A DNA stretch of 64,000 nt. Source: Dreissena polymorpha. Taxonomy: Eukaryota; Mollusca; Bivalvia; Myida; Dreissenidae. Position numbers and translations under genes: made by a program. The first letter of the stretch is position 1. Each line of letters opens with the position of its first letter. Under the pieces are notes generated by a model. It had not been told where the DNA came from. It saw nothing but the letters and a program-made list of their open reading frames with translations, and ran no database searches. The stretch is taken from contig NC_068358.1 of assembly GCF_020536995.1 (NCBI RefSeq), positions 45,894,585-45,958,584 on the forward strand, written 5' to 3'. Of the stretch, positions 13,801 through 25,045 are shown piece by piece.

Positions 13801-15466
13801 TTGTTTCCAAAGATATTGCAGATGATTTATTGACGATAGAGAAACAGGGAAGTGCCTGGATGGAACAATTTGCAAGTGGATGCTTTCTCGACTCCTCACG
13901 ATTAGAAAAGCCTATTCCAAGAAGGAAGGTTAAGAATTTCGCAGATTGTGCTATTAAAATGGCTGTTACAAGAAAGGATAACACCATAAGGCAACTGACT
14001 TGTTCAAGAGATCTGTTTGGTCGATTGCTATACTTGGCCACAACAATTGAAATAGATCTGAAGAAAATCTTCTCGTTTCTTCTAACGCCAGTGCCACTTT
14101 CCCTAGCACATGTTGATGGGAGTGTAATGAAAACAGATAAATCGAAATTAATGAAGATTCTAGAAGACAGAATAACAAGTGAACCACCCCAAAGAAATGA
14201 CGCAACTATCATTGACGGCATGTTCTTGATTCAGACAATGACCGCTTTGCCGAGTACATTTGCCGAGATAGCAAAGGTGATAATTTCTCGATTGTCCGGC
14301 TTATCTTCCCGTGTGGACTTTGTGTGTGATACGTACAGACATCCATCCATTAAAGACATTGAAAGGACATCGCGTAGCGCAGTTGTTGGTGGATTCATTG
14401 TGTCTGGTTGAGATCAGAGAAGACCAAAGGAATTTCATAAAGAATTGCGATCAGAGTCATTCAAGACCTCTTTTTTGGTTTTCCTGTCAGAAGAGTGGGC
14501 GAGAAATGAATATGCACCATTTTTAAAGGACCATTGTCTCTATTTTGGGCTTGAAGACAAATGCTACAGGTTCACGTCAGACCAGGAAACAGTTAGTCGC
14601 ATTGAAATAGGCGATTTGGCCTGTAAACACGAAGAAGCAGACACGCGTATAATCTGGCACCTTCATCACATTGCGCAACATACCGAAGACTCACAAAATG
14701 TAGTCATACGCTGTAGTGACACCGATGTTTTGGTTATCCTTTTGAACTATGCAGGAAAGTATTCATTGAATGTATGGATGGATGTTGGACTCAGTAGCAG
14801 TAAGAACAAGAGATATATATTGAAGTCAACAAGCTCGGATCCGTCCTTGGGAAAAGTATTTGTGATGCCTTACCTGCAGTGCATGCTTTTACAGGCTGCG
14901 ATTACACTGCAGCATTTGTCCGCAAGAGAAAGGTTAGGCCATTCTCTCTTGTCGAGAAGTCTACATTATTCCAGAAAGCATTTGCTGCCCTTGGAGAAAG
15001 TCAGGAAGTTACACCAGAAACAGAGAGTACTATTGAGTCATTTGTTTGTGCGATGTATGGGAAGCCAGGATTATGTGATGTTGAAAGTGTCAGATACTCC
15101 ATCTTCCGAACAAAGTTTGCACAAACTGATGAAGCACAACCGCTCGGTAAAATTAAAGGTGAAGATGCCACTCTTCTACCTCCTTCAAAACCTGTTTTAC
15201 ACCAAAAGCTACTACGGACAAATTTGGTGTCGTATATTTGGCGGCATGCTCACAAGGCAGTCCCTCTGGAATTGGATCCAACAGAAAATGGATGGTTGGA
15301 AGATGATGGATACTTTAAGTTGAAGTGGTTTTCTGGACCACAATTACCTACAGACATTGAACGTGTGCTTTCGGAGAGCGTTGATGAGCCAGATGACACT
15401 GATGAAGTTGAGTTGGAGATTGATGATATCGATGGTGATGACGAAGATTGTTCAAATACTGATTAA
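10880..15466 (+). pseudogene. Decayed gene of the 9.6-kb element: Cys/His-rich N-terminus and FEN/XPG-like C-terminus
   Basis: Long open stretches at 10,880-11,650, 11,619-12,500, 12,497-12,679, 12,696-14,411, 14,445-14,860 and 14,879-15,466 follow one another as one protein of about 1,500 residues, broken about five times. The N-terminal part has Cys/His clusters (CSCLPDSFSCVDGYHTTC; HTCIFCGR with a later HHSC) that look like zinc-binding sites. The C-terminal part has, in order, HEEADTRI (EEAD at 14,631-14,642), CSDTDVLVIL (SDTD at 14,715-14,726) and HAFTGCDYTAAF (GCDYT at 14,894-14,908), then an acidic tail. That order and spacing resemble the PIN-like FEN1/XPG core, where EA-E, D-D and the GCDY of the helix-turn-helix follow each other. 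I recall related multi-copy proteins in invertebrates without an assigned role. Assignment to a nuclease fold is inference. Confidence 0.7.
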
Positions 15467-16885
15467 TACAACAATGAAATATTAGCATGAATAATCATGT
15501 TTTGGCATTTGCTTAAATGTACTAGCACAACTGGATGACTTTACTTACACATAGATGAATATGGAAATGGTTGCTTTTAGTCATGTGAAAGATTTATGAT
15601 GTACACATACTTAGTACATAACAAGGCCGGATGACAATTATAATGTTTGTCATTATTTACTTTGTAAATACATTTTAGTTAAAAAAATATATTTATTGAA
15701 AGTATACGTAGTTAAACAATTGTTTTATGTTGATAAGAATTGTGCGTGATAAATGCTAGTAGATGTGTGTACATAAAAACAGTACATGTATAAAATATGA
15801 TAATTTATCATGTATACAAAGTATGTTTAATGTCTAGATGAAATTAAATAATTGTTTGATTTTCGTGACAAATGTTGTTAAAAAAAAATAAAAAAAATAA
15901 AGTATACGTAGTTAAACTATTGTTTCATGTTGATAAGAATTGTTCGTGATAAATTCTAGTAGATGTGTGAACATGAAAAACAGTACATGTATGAAATATA
16001 ATAATTTATTATGTACATAAAGTATGGTTAATGTCTAGATGAAATTAAATAATTGTTTGATTTTCATGCCAAATGGTGTTACATGTAACAGTTGTGTGAC
16101 ATAAAATGTTAGTAAATGTTTTGTTTATAATGATACTGAAAATGTATAACATATAGTACAGATTTTTGCGTTCCGTAACAAAGTATTGTAATAAATCAAG
16201 AAAGTCGTTAAAAGGACCAAGTGGTCCTTTTTCAACCTATAAACACTAATATCAATACATTAGATTATGTTTAACTGAAAATACTGAATATGTTAAAGGG
16301 CATATTTAAGCAATGTTAGATCATTTAAAATGTCAGCAGATAAATTTCGAAATTTGCAGTGGGTATGAAAACCGCTGAAATAAATCAGGTGAAATGACTC
16401 AAAAAGAAAGAATATATTAAAAATTTAGTGGTTTTTAACCTTCAAGTACACTGTACTCATTGGAATGTTTTGTTTTGAGCTATGTTATACGCATATGTAC
16501 AAAGACGAATAGTGCTTATTATTATCGTGATCACATGTCTTTTAAATCTAACTATATCAAATTATTCCAAAAATTAGCAGTTTTGTGTTTGATTTCGTTT
16601 ATTGTTCCTGAAATCTCACTTAAAGTCTTCATTAACAAATGTACATGTTTGAATTAAATCAGGAGAACCTTTTGTGTGTTTTTAATACAGTATTTAGACT
16701 AATATGTTGAAAATTATTTCAGTAGAGTAAAAATTCGATGAACTAAAACCTGAAAAATGGACTAAAACAGCTAAACTAGTTAAAATTTAGTGGTTTTTAA
16801 CCTACATAAACTTTATAAAAAAAAGTGGTTTTAACCTAAAACCACTCTGCGATTATTGCATGGTTTGTTTAGAGTGCAATTGTAT
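15467..16885. other. 3' part of the 9.6-kb element with a tandem duplication
   Basis: The stretch after the stop holds a tandem duplication: 15,698-15,896 and 15,900-16,085 share GTATACGTAGTTAAAC, GTTGATAAGAATTGT and GTCTAGATGAAATTAAATAA. GGTTTTTAACCT words, the mirror image of the left-side modules, occur at about 16,431 and 16,791. Confidence 0.6.
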
Positions 16886-17509
16886 ATATGCGAACAATAT
16901 TTGATTGTTATAATGATCACATGTCTTATAAATCTAATTAAATCAAATTATTCCAGAAATCAGCAGTTTTGTGAGTGATTTTATTCATTTCCCCCCAAAA
17001 TCACTAATAGATGCTGATCAAAAAAAGTCGTTGTTGGAATGAAACAAGGAGGCCATATGTGTGTTTTTAAAACACTAATTAGACAAATATGTTGGAAATT
17101 GTTAACTTTGTAAAAAGAATTTGCAGAATTAAAAATTGAAAAATGGGCAAATTCGGCTAAAAAAAAGAGAGAATTTTTGTGGTTTTTAACTTAAAAAAAA
17201 AAAAATACCTGGAAAATTATATTTTTTTCACTGAATTATCGAAAAGGTCTCTGATACCTATTTTAAAACCCCAAAACGGAAACCCTGGGTTAATTCGCAT
17301 GACTGAAAATGTGTATTTATTTAATTATTCCAGAAATCAGCAGAAAAACTTTCGATTTTGAGTGATTTTACCAAAAAAATCATAGATATATACGGCTGTG
17401 ACACTTAAGAAATGGGTTTTCTGGAAGGATATAAAATACCCTTTTCAAATATACAAAAAAAAATATTGGCCTCAAAACTTGCAATAAACACCCGTGGGCT
17501 CTCGGACTA
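16886..17509 (-). repeat. Right terminal inverted repeat of the 9.6-kb element
   Basis: Inverted copy of 7,878-8,503, ending GGGCTCTCGGACTA. The two TIRs differ by scattered substitutions and a few short indels. Confidence 0.9.
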
Positions 17510-17573
17510 GAGGTGCTATATAAAAGTCACTCTTGTCGGTCGGTCTTTACGTCCTAAACAAGTGAGTTTGATT

Positions 17574-17723
17574 GGTGATCACCATACCTCCGAGTATCCC
17601 CCCCATACACACAACACAAGGAAGGTGATCACCATACCTCCGAGTATCCCCCCCATACACACAACACAAGGAAGGTGATCACCATACCTCCGAGTATCCC
17701 CCCCATACACACAACACAAGGAA
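17574..17723 (+). repeat. Three 50-bp tandem copies
   Basis: The unit starts GGTGATCACCATACCTCC and ends ACACAACACAAGGAA. It occurs three times at exactly 50-bp spacing with essentially no divergence, whereas copy A has a single unit. The expansion is therefore young. Confidence 0.95.
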
Positions 17724-18187
17724 ATAAATATTGGAAATCTAAAATCTAGAAAAAGTTAGAAATTTCAAATCTGATTCATATTCGTCGCAATTTTGCTGAG
17801 TGTAGTAAGTTTATAAGATATGAATTTTGAAATTCACACACGTGTCGGTTGTAAGATCGTTTTTTCATCATATTTTTTGTGGAGCGAACTATTTAAAAAA
17901 GTTTTTAGGGATTACACAGAAATGTAAAGTACGCCATGAGCATGAAGAGTAAAGCGCTGCAGGGGTATTAGTGACATTTTTAACAAAGCTGTAGTTGAAC
18001 TTACTGCACTCTCACAAATATTACAACGATTAAATTTGAAAGAATCCCGCATAAAAAACCCACATTAAATTAAGGTTACAAAACGGGTCTTTGAGTACAT
18101 GGCAACAAGTTATATAACATCCCAAACATATTTAAAAGATAATTTTAGTCACATACATAGCAATTAATGTATTTGGTTTATTTTCAG

Positions 18188-18277
18188 TATTTTGACACTC
18201 AGATTCCGGAGTGGTTGAATCCTGACACATTCAGTCTGATGCCGAAGAATCTCATAGCTGTATTTGACCATCTTAAG
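18188..18277 (+). pseudogene. Exon-like open segment 2 of copy B (unrecognised gene)
   Basis: Exactly 30 codons, phase 0 on both sides, lie between TTTTCAG and GTAAAT. They read YFDTQIPEWLNPDTF then SLMPKNLIAVFDHLK. It could be a live exon or part of a silent duplicate; the partner copy at 1,011 is out of frame. No domain is recognised. Confidence 0.45.
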
Positions 18278-18995
18278 GTAAATCAATCTTTACCAAATTT
18301 AAAATCAACCTCCACATCAATGGAAGGAAGTCCACTTTTGCAACTAGTTAACATTATCATCATATCCACTACTTGCCTATATTCCAATACCGCTATTCCG
18401 CTGCACATGATTGCTTGTCGTATAAAAGCTAAAATGTCTCGGTCTATTGTTCGTCTCAACCAGTGACTAAAAAACATGACAGCCCACATGACGTTTGCTT
18501 ATTTTTGCGAAGGGAAATGCTCGTTAATTAGTTTTATCATGGTATGAGTTTTAACATCTTGACTGAAAATGATTTCATACTAATTGTTGTTTTAAGATGT
18601 GGAAATAGCAAAGCCGTTTGCGTTTTGTATTCTTGCAAAGGAAAATGTACTCTTTAATTTGTTTTATCATTGTATGAAGTTTTCTAAATTTAAATGATTT
18701 AAAACGTATTGTTGCTTAACGGTGTGGACATACGTTTCAGTGATAAAAAGTCAACGAAATGGGCAAAGAATAAAGCAACCAAGCCATATCGTAAAAAAAT
18801 AAAGCAACCAAGCCATGCTATCAGCTGGTACCTTGTTGGGTACGAACTACGAACTAATATTTAAAAATTCACATGTAATATTTAAGTTTTTTAAACCATG
18901 TTTTATGTTTACCTATTTTTGAGTATAGAATTACATTCAAAGTGAATATTATTATAAATTAAAAGAGTTTAATTGATAATTTAGTTTTTTTCTAG

Positions 18996-19195
18996 ATGTT
19001 GTCTGTATATCACTCCGAGGCTCTTCAGTGAAATTTCAAGGGTCTGGAGCAGCCGACATTTTCTCATTTATTCTTGAATCTGAAAACCGTATGACGTCAT
19101 TGTGCCCGATAAAAGACCAATACAGCCAGGCGCACACATATTCGTGGTCCTGTATTTTCTTTTATGAAAGGTTAATTGGGTCGGTTGGTAAATAA
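18996..19195 (+). pseudogene. Exon-like open segment 3 of copy B (unrecognised gene)
   Basis: After a TTTTTTCTAG acceptor the frame stays open for 66 codons, to a stop at 19,193. It begins VVCISLRGSSVKFQGSGAAD. The first 24 residues are conserved in copy A at 2,480, after which copy A runs into a T tract and diverges. The stop and the loss of similarity near 19,090 suggest the real exon ends earlier. Confidence 0.4.
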
Positions 19196-20772
19196 ACGGT
19201 ATATTTAATTTTTATAATGAATACATGCGCCATGATAGCAATTGAACGGTGGGTCGTGCTTTTGTTCAGATGAAATACGGAACTTCTCTTTCTTTGACAC
19301 CTGGTAAAGGCAATTACTACAGTAATCAGGTCCGGTTTTCTACCAGTTCTGAAACACTAGGTGGAACTTCAGTGAAGGTTGTGAAAAGTCTACATGTTTG
19401 TACAATAAGGTCGTGAAAAGTAAACATTAAAAAAACGATACATGTTTCACTTGTTTGTATAAACAAAGAGACAACAAGCTCCTTCAGTACCAATCATTGT
19501 TTTGATGAATCGCGTATAATAATGGCAACCAGCCTAGTTTCTAAATATTAAAATAGGAAAAAAAAACTGTAAAATAGGTCAGTAATATATCTGTGATATT
19601 AATATGCGTATTTTTTTCTCTTCCTGTATTGGTCGGGTGACCCATTTAGCATGACAATCGCACAGCGACTGTTTTTGTAATGACCGCCCTACCCACTTCC
19701 GCTATATCTGTTTTATTGAGACGGGGTCGTATCAAAGAAATGATTTACTGTCTAGAATTTCATTCAGTTTTTTTGTAGTTCAAATTGTGTTCATTGTATA
19801 TTCCGACAGGATGCTATTTTAAATTGAAGAATTGAAGATAGACAGACAATAAAATGCGTATACAGATAAATATGGACACATGCCGTATTTTTAATAACTT
19901 TCTTAACCATTCATTTGCAAATACCGTACTGTATGTTAATAAATTGGTACGTTTTTATTTTAATGTTGTTTTTCTTTTTAAGAATGTAGTTCAAATTGTG
20001 TTCATTGTATATTCCAACAGTATGCTATTTTAAATTGAAGAATTGAAGATAGACAGAATACGTTTTTATTTTAATGTTGTTTTTCTTTTTAAGAATAATT
20101 ATTTAATAGAGAGAAAGGGTACAACAAGGTTAATCTGATTAGCATGCCAAATCTGAGAAGTAATTGTGCTACTTGAAAATCTAGTTTGTTCATAAATGAA
20201 AATTGACATTTTTTTATAAACTCTATTATCCACATTCGCTTTTATGTACTATAAATTTAGAATCCTTTACGCGCACTACATATGTTAAACAAAGAGTCAA
20301 TCGCCTGAATGAATAATATCACACATGCTTCGACAACCAACGATTTGGAGTCCTATTTCATTATTTTGTTTGCTTTACCAGCAAAATATGAGGATGGGTA
20401 ATACAACGTTTCTATAATATAATCAATAAATACTTAACTTCACAGAAGGTAAGTACTATTGGTGCTTGTTTTAAATTTTCCGTGTAGATTGTATCATTTA
20501 TTATAATTTAATGACACACTATCATTACACAGATTAGAAAAATAATATTATATTCAGAAATACTAAGAAGAGTTTTGAATGCAAGGTTATGGAAGAAGAC
20601 TTTTATGCATTTGGATTGTCGAATGGACCATTTTATATCATTGAAACTGTGTTATAGAAACACAAGGATTGCAGATATTTTAATAATGATTTGTATGTTT
20701 TAAATAGTACACATTCATTTACTCGATTTTCCATATGCTAGTATTATGAATAACAAATCGAGTTTAGTTTAA
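19196..20772. other. Intergenic, with a local direct duplication
   Basis: No gene is seen. 19,777-19,850 and 19,987-20,060 are near-identical (GTAGTTCAAATTGTGTTCAT to GAAGATAGACAGA). 19,949-19,986 recurs at 20,062-20,095 (ACGTTTTTATTTTAATGTTG), giving an interleaved duplication. Confidence 0.5.
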
Positions 20773-20835
20773 ACCTATTTATTTAAGCTCGATTGAAATG
20801 GAACTCTATGCTTTTATTTATTTAAATTTATTTAT

Positions 20836-21007
20836 TTAAGCTCGATTGAATTGGAAGCTCCATGCTCATTTAAACGCACTCGAGTCCGTTTCCTTGGTAG
20901 AACCTGTACTTGGTGTCTCAAGGGTAAATCTAAAGAACGTTCACACTGAAACGAAGCCGGGACCTCCCGGTCGCTGGACGGACACCATGCCCACTACGCC
21001 ATGGCGA
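20836..21007 (-). repeat. tRNA-derived SINE
   Basis: Read on the minus strand it starts with a tRNA-like head (TGGCGTAGTGGGCATGGTG as A box, GGCTTCGTTTC as a decayed B box). It continues into a body with AAACGGACTCGAGTGCG and ends TTCAATCGAGCTTAAATAA. 63,795-63,977 is a second copy in the same orientation. The tail motif is repeated once more at 20,773-20,835. Confidence 0.75.
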
Positions 21008-21696
21008 CCATTATTACAAAGTATTTTATCATTATATTTTTTTATGATCATAAACTATTTCATATGATTGGCCAGTGGTCTTAAAAATGTATGATTTTGG
21101 TAATTGGTCATACAAATGCACGGTACGGGTTTACTCAAAGCAGTCATTCAAAGTCAGTGCTCACTTAAAGATCTCTAAATATTATAAAGAATGTAATACG
21201 CGTTTTCTGTTTGCATGCGTATCTTGTTTATTTCATGGCATACGTGTAATAACTCTTATAATTTCATTTTTTAAACTTTATTTTCCGATAATACAATTGA
21301 AACGGTTGAGTATATTAAATATGAAAACTAGCTTTCAATCGTTATGATGACTTTTTCCTGACTTTAATCAGTAAACGTCTTTTTTTGCAGAACATAGTTT
21401 GTAAAATTACTTAATATATGTATGTTGTGTACACAATAGTATACCTTTTATGTTAGATTATTTTTAATTATGTCATTTCATGACCAATGTGGCCTGAAAT
21501 ATAAGACTGACAGACATTTAGTACAACACTTTACAGCGAAAATGATGGATAATGCAATAAATCATTTTACTTCATAAATAATGCATAATGTATTCAGGTT
21601 GTCTGCCCTAGTACATCCAACATATCACGTATCAATACCACTTATATTGACAGTACCTTGAGATGCAGTGAGATGCCCCCGAACATGATTTTAACT
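21008..21696. other. Intergenic, nothing recognised
   Basis: AT-rich sequence with an open frame at 21,075-21,347 that lacks any motif or homologous look. Confidence 0.4.
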
Positions 21697-22020
21697 AACT
21701 TTATACTTAACTAGGTTGTATGGATAACCTAACCTTATACTTAACCGGTTGTATGGATAACCTAACCTTATACTTAACCAGGTTGAATGGATAACCTAAC
21801 CTTATACTTAACCAGGTTGTATGGATAACCTAATCTTATACTTAACTAGGTTGTATGGATAACCTAACCTTATACTTAACAAGGCTGTATGGATAACCTA
21901 ACCTTATACTTAACCGGTTGTATGGATAACCTAACCTTATACTTAACCAGGTTGAATGGATAACCTAACCTTATACTTAACCGGTTGTATGGATAACCTA
22001 ATCTTATACTTAACCAGGTT
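21697..22020 (+). repeat. Minisatellite, unit 32-34 bp
   Basis: About ten units of the form AACCTTATACTTAACCAGGT plus TGTATGGATAACCT. Two variants alternate, with ACCAGGTT or ACCGGTT in the middle. Confidence 0.95.
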
Positions 22021-22667
22021 TAAAAATAGTACGTACCACCGAACAATTAAAAGATAAACGCAGTTAGAATCAGAATATATATTTATCTGAATGCTTATAA
22101 CAAAATTCATTTAAATAACCACACCGAAATGCATACGGGTACACTATCAAAGTGTATTCCATGGTGGCGTATTTTTGTAATTTAAATGTCGCCAACATGG
22201 TACAAAGCAAGAACGAAAATTGCCATACTTGTCGTATTTTCGCCCTTATTGTCGTTGTAACATTTGTTCGTCTTTTGTGTAGGCGTCTTGTCGACCTTCT
22301 TTAAACCCGCGAACTCGCAAGACCGAATGATCAAACCAGCCATGATATAATCGTGACTGGTTATATCACGTTTAAACGGAGTGGTGGTCTTAAACTAAAA
22401 AGAAAACTTGTCCACAAATAGGCCCAAATATAAGCAACTTATCGTACAGGATGGGTCTGGATTTTGTTCTCAATAGCGGATTTTACGAATTGTGTGATAA
22501 TTATTATGTTAAGGGTAATATAATATACACTTCCTGAACCGGTTCTGTACCACTTTTTATTTGCCTGCTGCAAGTTCATCGATGAATACACCCGATTATG
22601 TTTAATGAAAGAAACATGCACAGAAATCATTCTTGTCCGGATCTGATCAAACTGCTGTTATTAGAGC
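22021..22667. other. Intergenic, nothing recognised
   Basis: No gene, repeat partner or structured element was found here. Confidence 0.4.
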
Positions 22668-22866
22668 GGCCTTTTCACAGATTTTGGCATGTATTGAAGG
22701 TTGTTGTTAAATGTTTTATATTGATAAATTTAAACATTTGACCTATAAATATTGAGTAAAACAAAACAATAATACAATTAAAACAAAAATCAACTGGGCC
22801 CGAACCACTGACCCCTAGAGTCCTGGAGTAAAATCTCTCCCGCTTAGACCACTCGACCATCCGTTC
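22668..22866 (-). repeat. SINE with tRNA-Leu-like head
   Basis: On the minus strand it reads GGATGGTCGAGTGGTCTAAG (a class II tRNA A box), then CTCCAGGACTCTAGGGGTC and GGTTCGGGCCC (B box). An AT-rich body ends in GCCAAAATCTGTGAAAAGGCC. The same head and tail occur at 41,194-41,711 on the plus strand. It is not an intact tRNA. Confidence 0.75.
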
Positions 22867-23849
22867 TCATGCAATATTTGGATATTTTTTTAGATGGTCG
22901 CTTTTTACGTAGTATTTTTGCTCAGTCCATTCATAATATGAGGCTATTAATAGATGCGCATGTCGATAAACAAAGGAAAGTCCACGGGCGATAACAACGC
23001 AATAGGTTACGCTCTCACATACACCTCAATGACGTAGTACAGGCTATTAATAGATTCGGGGAAAAGTTAAGGCTTATTTATATTCTCAATTTATAAAACT
23101 TTGAACATAAGTTCAACAATAACTTCAGCGATACGATTGACAAAAACAAAACAAAAAAGTTTCATAATCGCTTAACCCGAATATAACAAACAATTTATAA
23201 TAATAATAATACGAATGGCCTGTTTCGTAACCTCGTTCATGCTACTACAGCGGATATTTCAGGAAAACGTTCTTTGGTTCTCAACAGATAGCGGCGATCA
23301 TTTGTATTTACGGGTGCTAGCAACGCAATAGTAGAAGGTTAGTAGAAGGTTTAGCTTGTTTTTATTCACAGTTCTCAATGCATAGACAGTTGGATATGAG
23401 TTCATCAATTACTACAGGCATACTATAGGAAACCTCGAAAATGCTTTATAATCGCTAAAACCGAAAACAACTAAATATATTATATTAAATATATTCATAA
23501 CAATAAATATCTTTTAAAAATGTAGTCGGCGCATACGTTGACTTTGAAATAAAGTTTGCAATTTACTTTTCTAAATAAATAAATACAATTAAACAAAAGT
23601 TAAACTATTGTGTTGTGTTTTTCACTTGTAAGTTGCATATTCACCGCATGAAATGTGTATTAGCATTGTCAAACCACACATTAGTGTGAGTACCGGTAGA
23701 TAAAAATATACTACGGGAGAGCACTTCATATGTGTCCTCGTATGCCTTGTTATGAGTATCTTTCTTCACTATCGAAATATATCGTATGTTGATATTTGAT
23801 TTAAACGCAGTTTTCTTTCGACACATTTAAATCCCACGTCAATAGCGCC
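22867..23849. other. Intergenic, nothing recognised
   Basis: AT-rich sequence. ACAGGCTATTAATAGAT-like words recur at about 22,941 and 23,039. No gene is supported. Confidence 0.4.
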
Positions 23850-24052
23850 GTCATGCGAAAATGGGTCTTATGCGTTTCGGCAAGCGTTTGTTAAACCCAA
23901 CATGTGCTTTTGCGCAGTCAGGCCATAGGCGATGCTGTTCGCTATAAAAATCACTCAATGCGTTATGTTTCTCCTTACCAGAAGGAGAGATAGCTGAGTG
24001 GGCTATTTATATGATGGGCGCATATGGAATAAGACCCATTTTCGCATGACGA
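23850..24052. mobile_element. MITE with 23-bp inverted ends
   Basis: The ends are CGTCATGCGAAAATGGGTCT and AGACCCATTTTCGCATGACG, perfectly inverted, about 200 bp apart. The interior has AGAGATAGCTGAGTGGGC, which resembles a tRNA A box. No target duplication is clear, so the superfamily is open. Confidence 0.8.
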
Positions 24053-24467
24053 GGGTCATTACAAATCTAATTGCGAATTGAAAATGCCACATTTAAGAAC
24101 AATGCTTTTTGATACAAAATTGAATTCAAAATAGCAAACTTGTTAATCGTGGCAGCCTATCCACACATTAAGGAATGATTTCCAGACGTGCTGACCAAGT
24201 ACGGCAAACATTGTGGTATGATAATTAAACGATTTTCTCTTATTGTGACACTATACTATTTCGCTAATGATTGTTTTCTCATCTTGGAGGCGAAAGTGAA
24301 ATTCTGCGAGATGGATTGTAACGCGTAATTGTAACAGGGCCACAATTTGTTTCGTTTGAGCATACAGAGAGAAGTCCGGAATTCCTTACACTGAACAGTG
24401 CTACATCCTTTGAATTGAGCACATACGCAGTGATGTAGCAAAAATTCAGAGGTTGTATCTCGAATCA
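24053..24467. other. Intergenic, nothing recognised
   Basis: Spacer between the MITE and the Harbinger element; no gene or repeat was seen. Confidence 0.4.
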
Positions 24468-24866
24468 GGGAGCCGTTTCATCAACGATTTACGACTAGTT
24501 GTAAATTACGATTTACATAAATTACGATGTTTCAATGAATTCGCGTTTCATCAAGCAAATCGTAGGCTAAATTAAAATTACATAAATTTCATACATAAAT
24601 ATACGACTGGGTAAGGGCACCCGTAAATAAACGTAATGGTGGTCGTTTTTCTCATCGACGATGACTGGGAGCCGTTTCATCAACGATTTACGACTAGTTG
24701 TAAATTACGATTTACATAAATCACGATGTTTCAATGAAATCGCGTTTCATCAAGCAAATCGTAAATTAAAATTACATAAATTCCATACATAAATATACGA
24801 CTGGGTAAGGGCACCCGTAAATTAACGTAATGGCGGTCGTTTTTGTCATCCACGATGACAGGAGAC
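24468..24866 (+). repeat. Tandem duplication of the Harbinger left end
   Basis: The 199-bp unit from GGGAGCCGTTTCATC to GACGATGACT occurs twice in tandem (24,468-24,666 and 24,667-24,866). The second copy runs on into the transposase start. Confidence 0.9.
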
Positions 24867-25045
24867 AAATATTACCAATGCCAAGGCTTTTTAGGGAGAG
24901 AATTGTTCTCGAAAACCTAAGAGATGACAACATTGCTTCGATATATCGTCTAAGTAAGGGCGGAATAGAGCGATTGTTGGTTTTGATCGGGGAAGACATA
25001 GCACCAACTTGCCGGCGAGCTCATCCCTTTCATTCCGTCGCTTAG
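24830..25045 (+). pseudogene. Harbinger transposase, N-terminal piece
   Basis: This reads MAVVFVIHDDRRQ, then LFRERIVLENLRDDNIASIY, then RLSKGGIERLLVLIGEDIAP. It follows the HARBI1-type pattern in which an FRER segment is followed by YRLSK and an Leu-rich helix. It is followed at once by GTATGT, a donor-like site. The family is a DNA-cutting DDE transposase; this N-terminal part precedes the catalytic core. Confidence 0.7.

Larger units (their letters stand above)
7878..17509 (+). mobile_element. 9.6-kb TIR DNA element with a FEN/XPG-like nuclease gene
   Basis: The ends are TAGTCCGAGAGCCC on the left and GGGCTCTCGGACTA on the right, and inverted similarity continues for about 620 bp. A 3-bp duplication GAG lies outside each end (7,875-7,877 and 17,510-17,512). 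Removing the element and one GAG gives GCCCCTCAAGGAGGTGCTATAT, which aligns base for base in length with the empty site in copy A near 370. The interior carries one decayed gene on the plus strand (10,880-15,466). No DDE transposase of a known family is visible. Superfamilies with 3-bp duplications include CACTA, Harbinger and Zator, but the termini fit none of these obviously, so the family is left open. Confidence 0.85.
17510..19090 (+). repeat. Duplicated block, copy B, right part
   Basis: Copy B resumes directly after the TIR element and aligns with copy A from about 383 to 2,575, without the hAT insertion. It contains a local triplication (17,574-17,723) and two open exon-like segments. 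Confidence 0.75.

Noticed and set aside
7878-17509. TA target duplication with GTCC termini for the 9.6-kb element
   Set aside because: Comparison with the empty site gives an extra five bases under that reading; a GAG duplication fits exactly.
21697-22020. Interstitial telomeric repeat
   Set aside because: CCTAACCTTA superficially resembles telomeric CCCTAA, but the true unit is 32-34 bp and non-telomeric.
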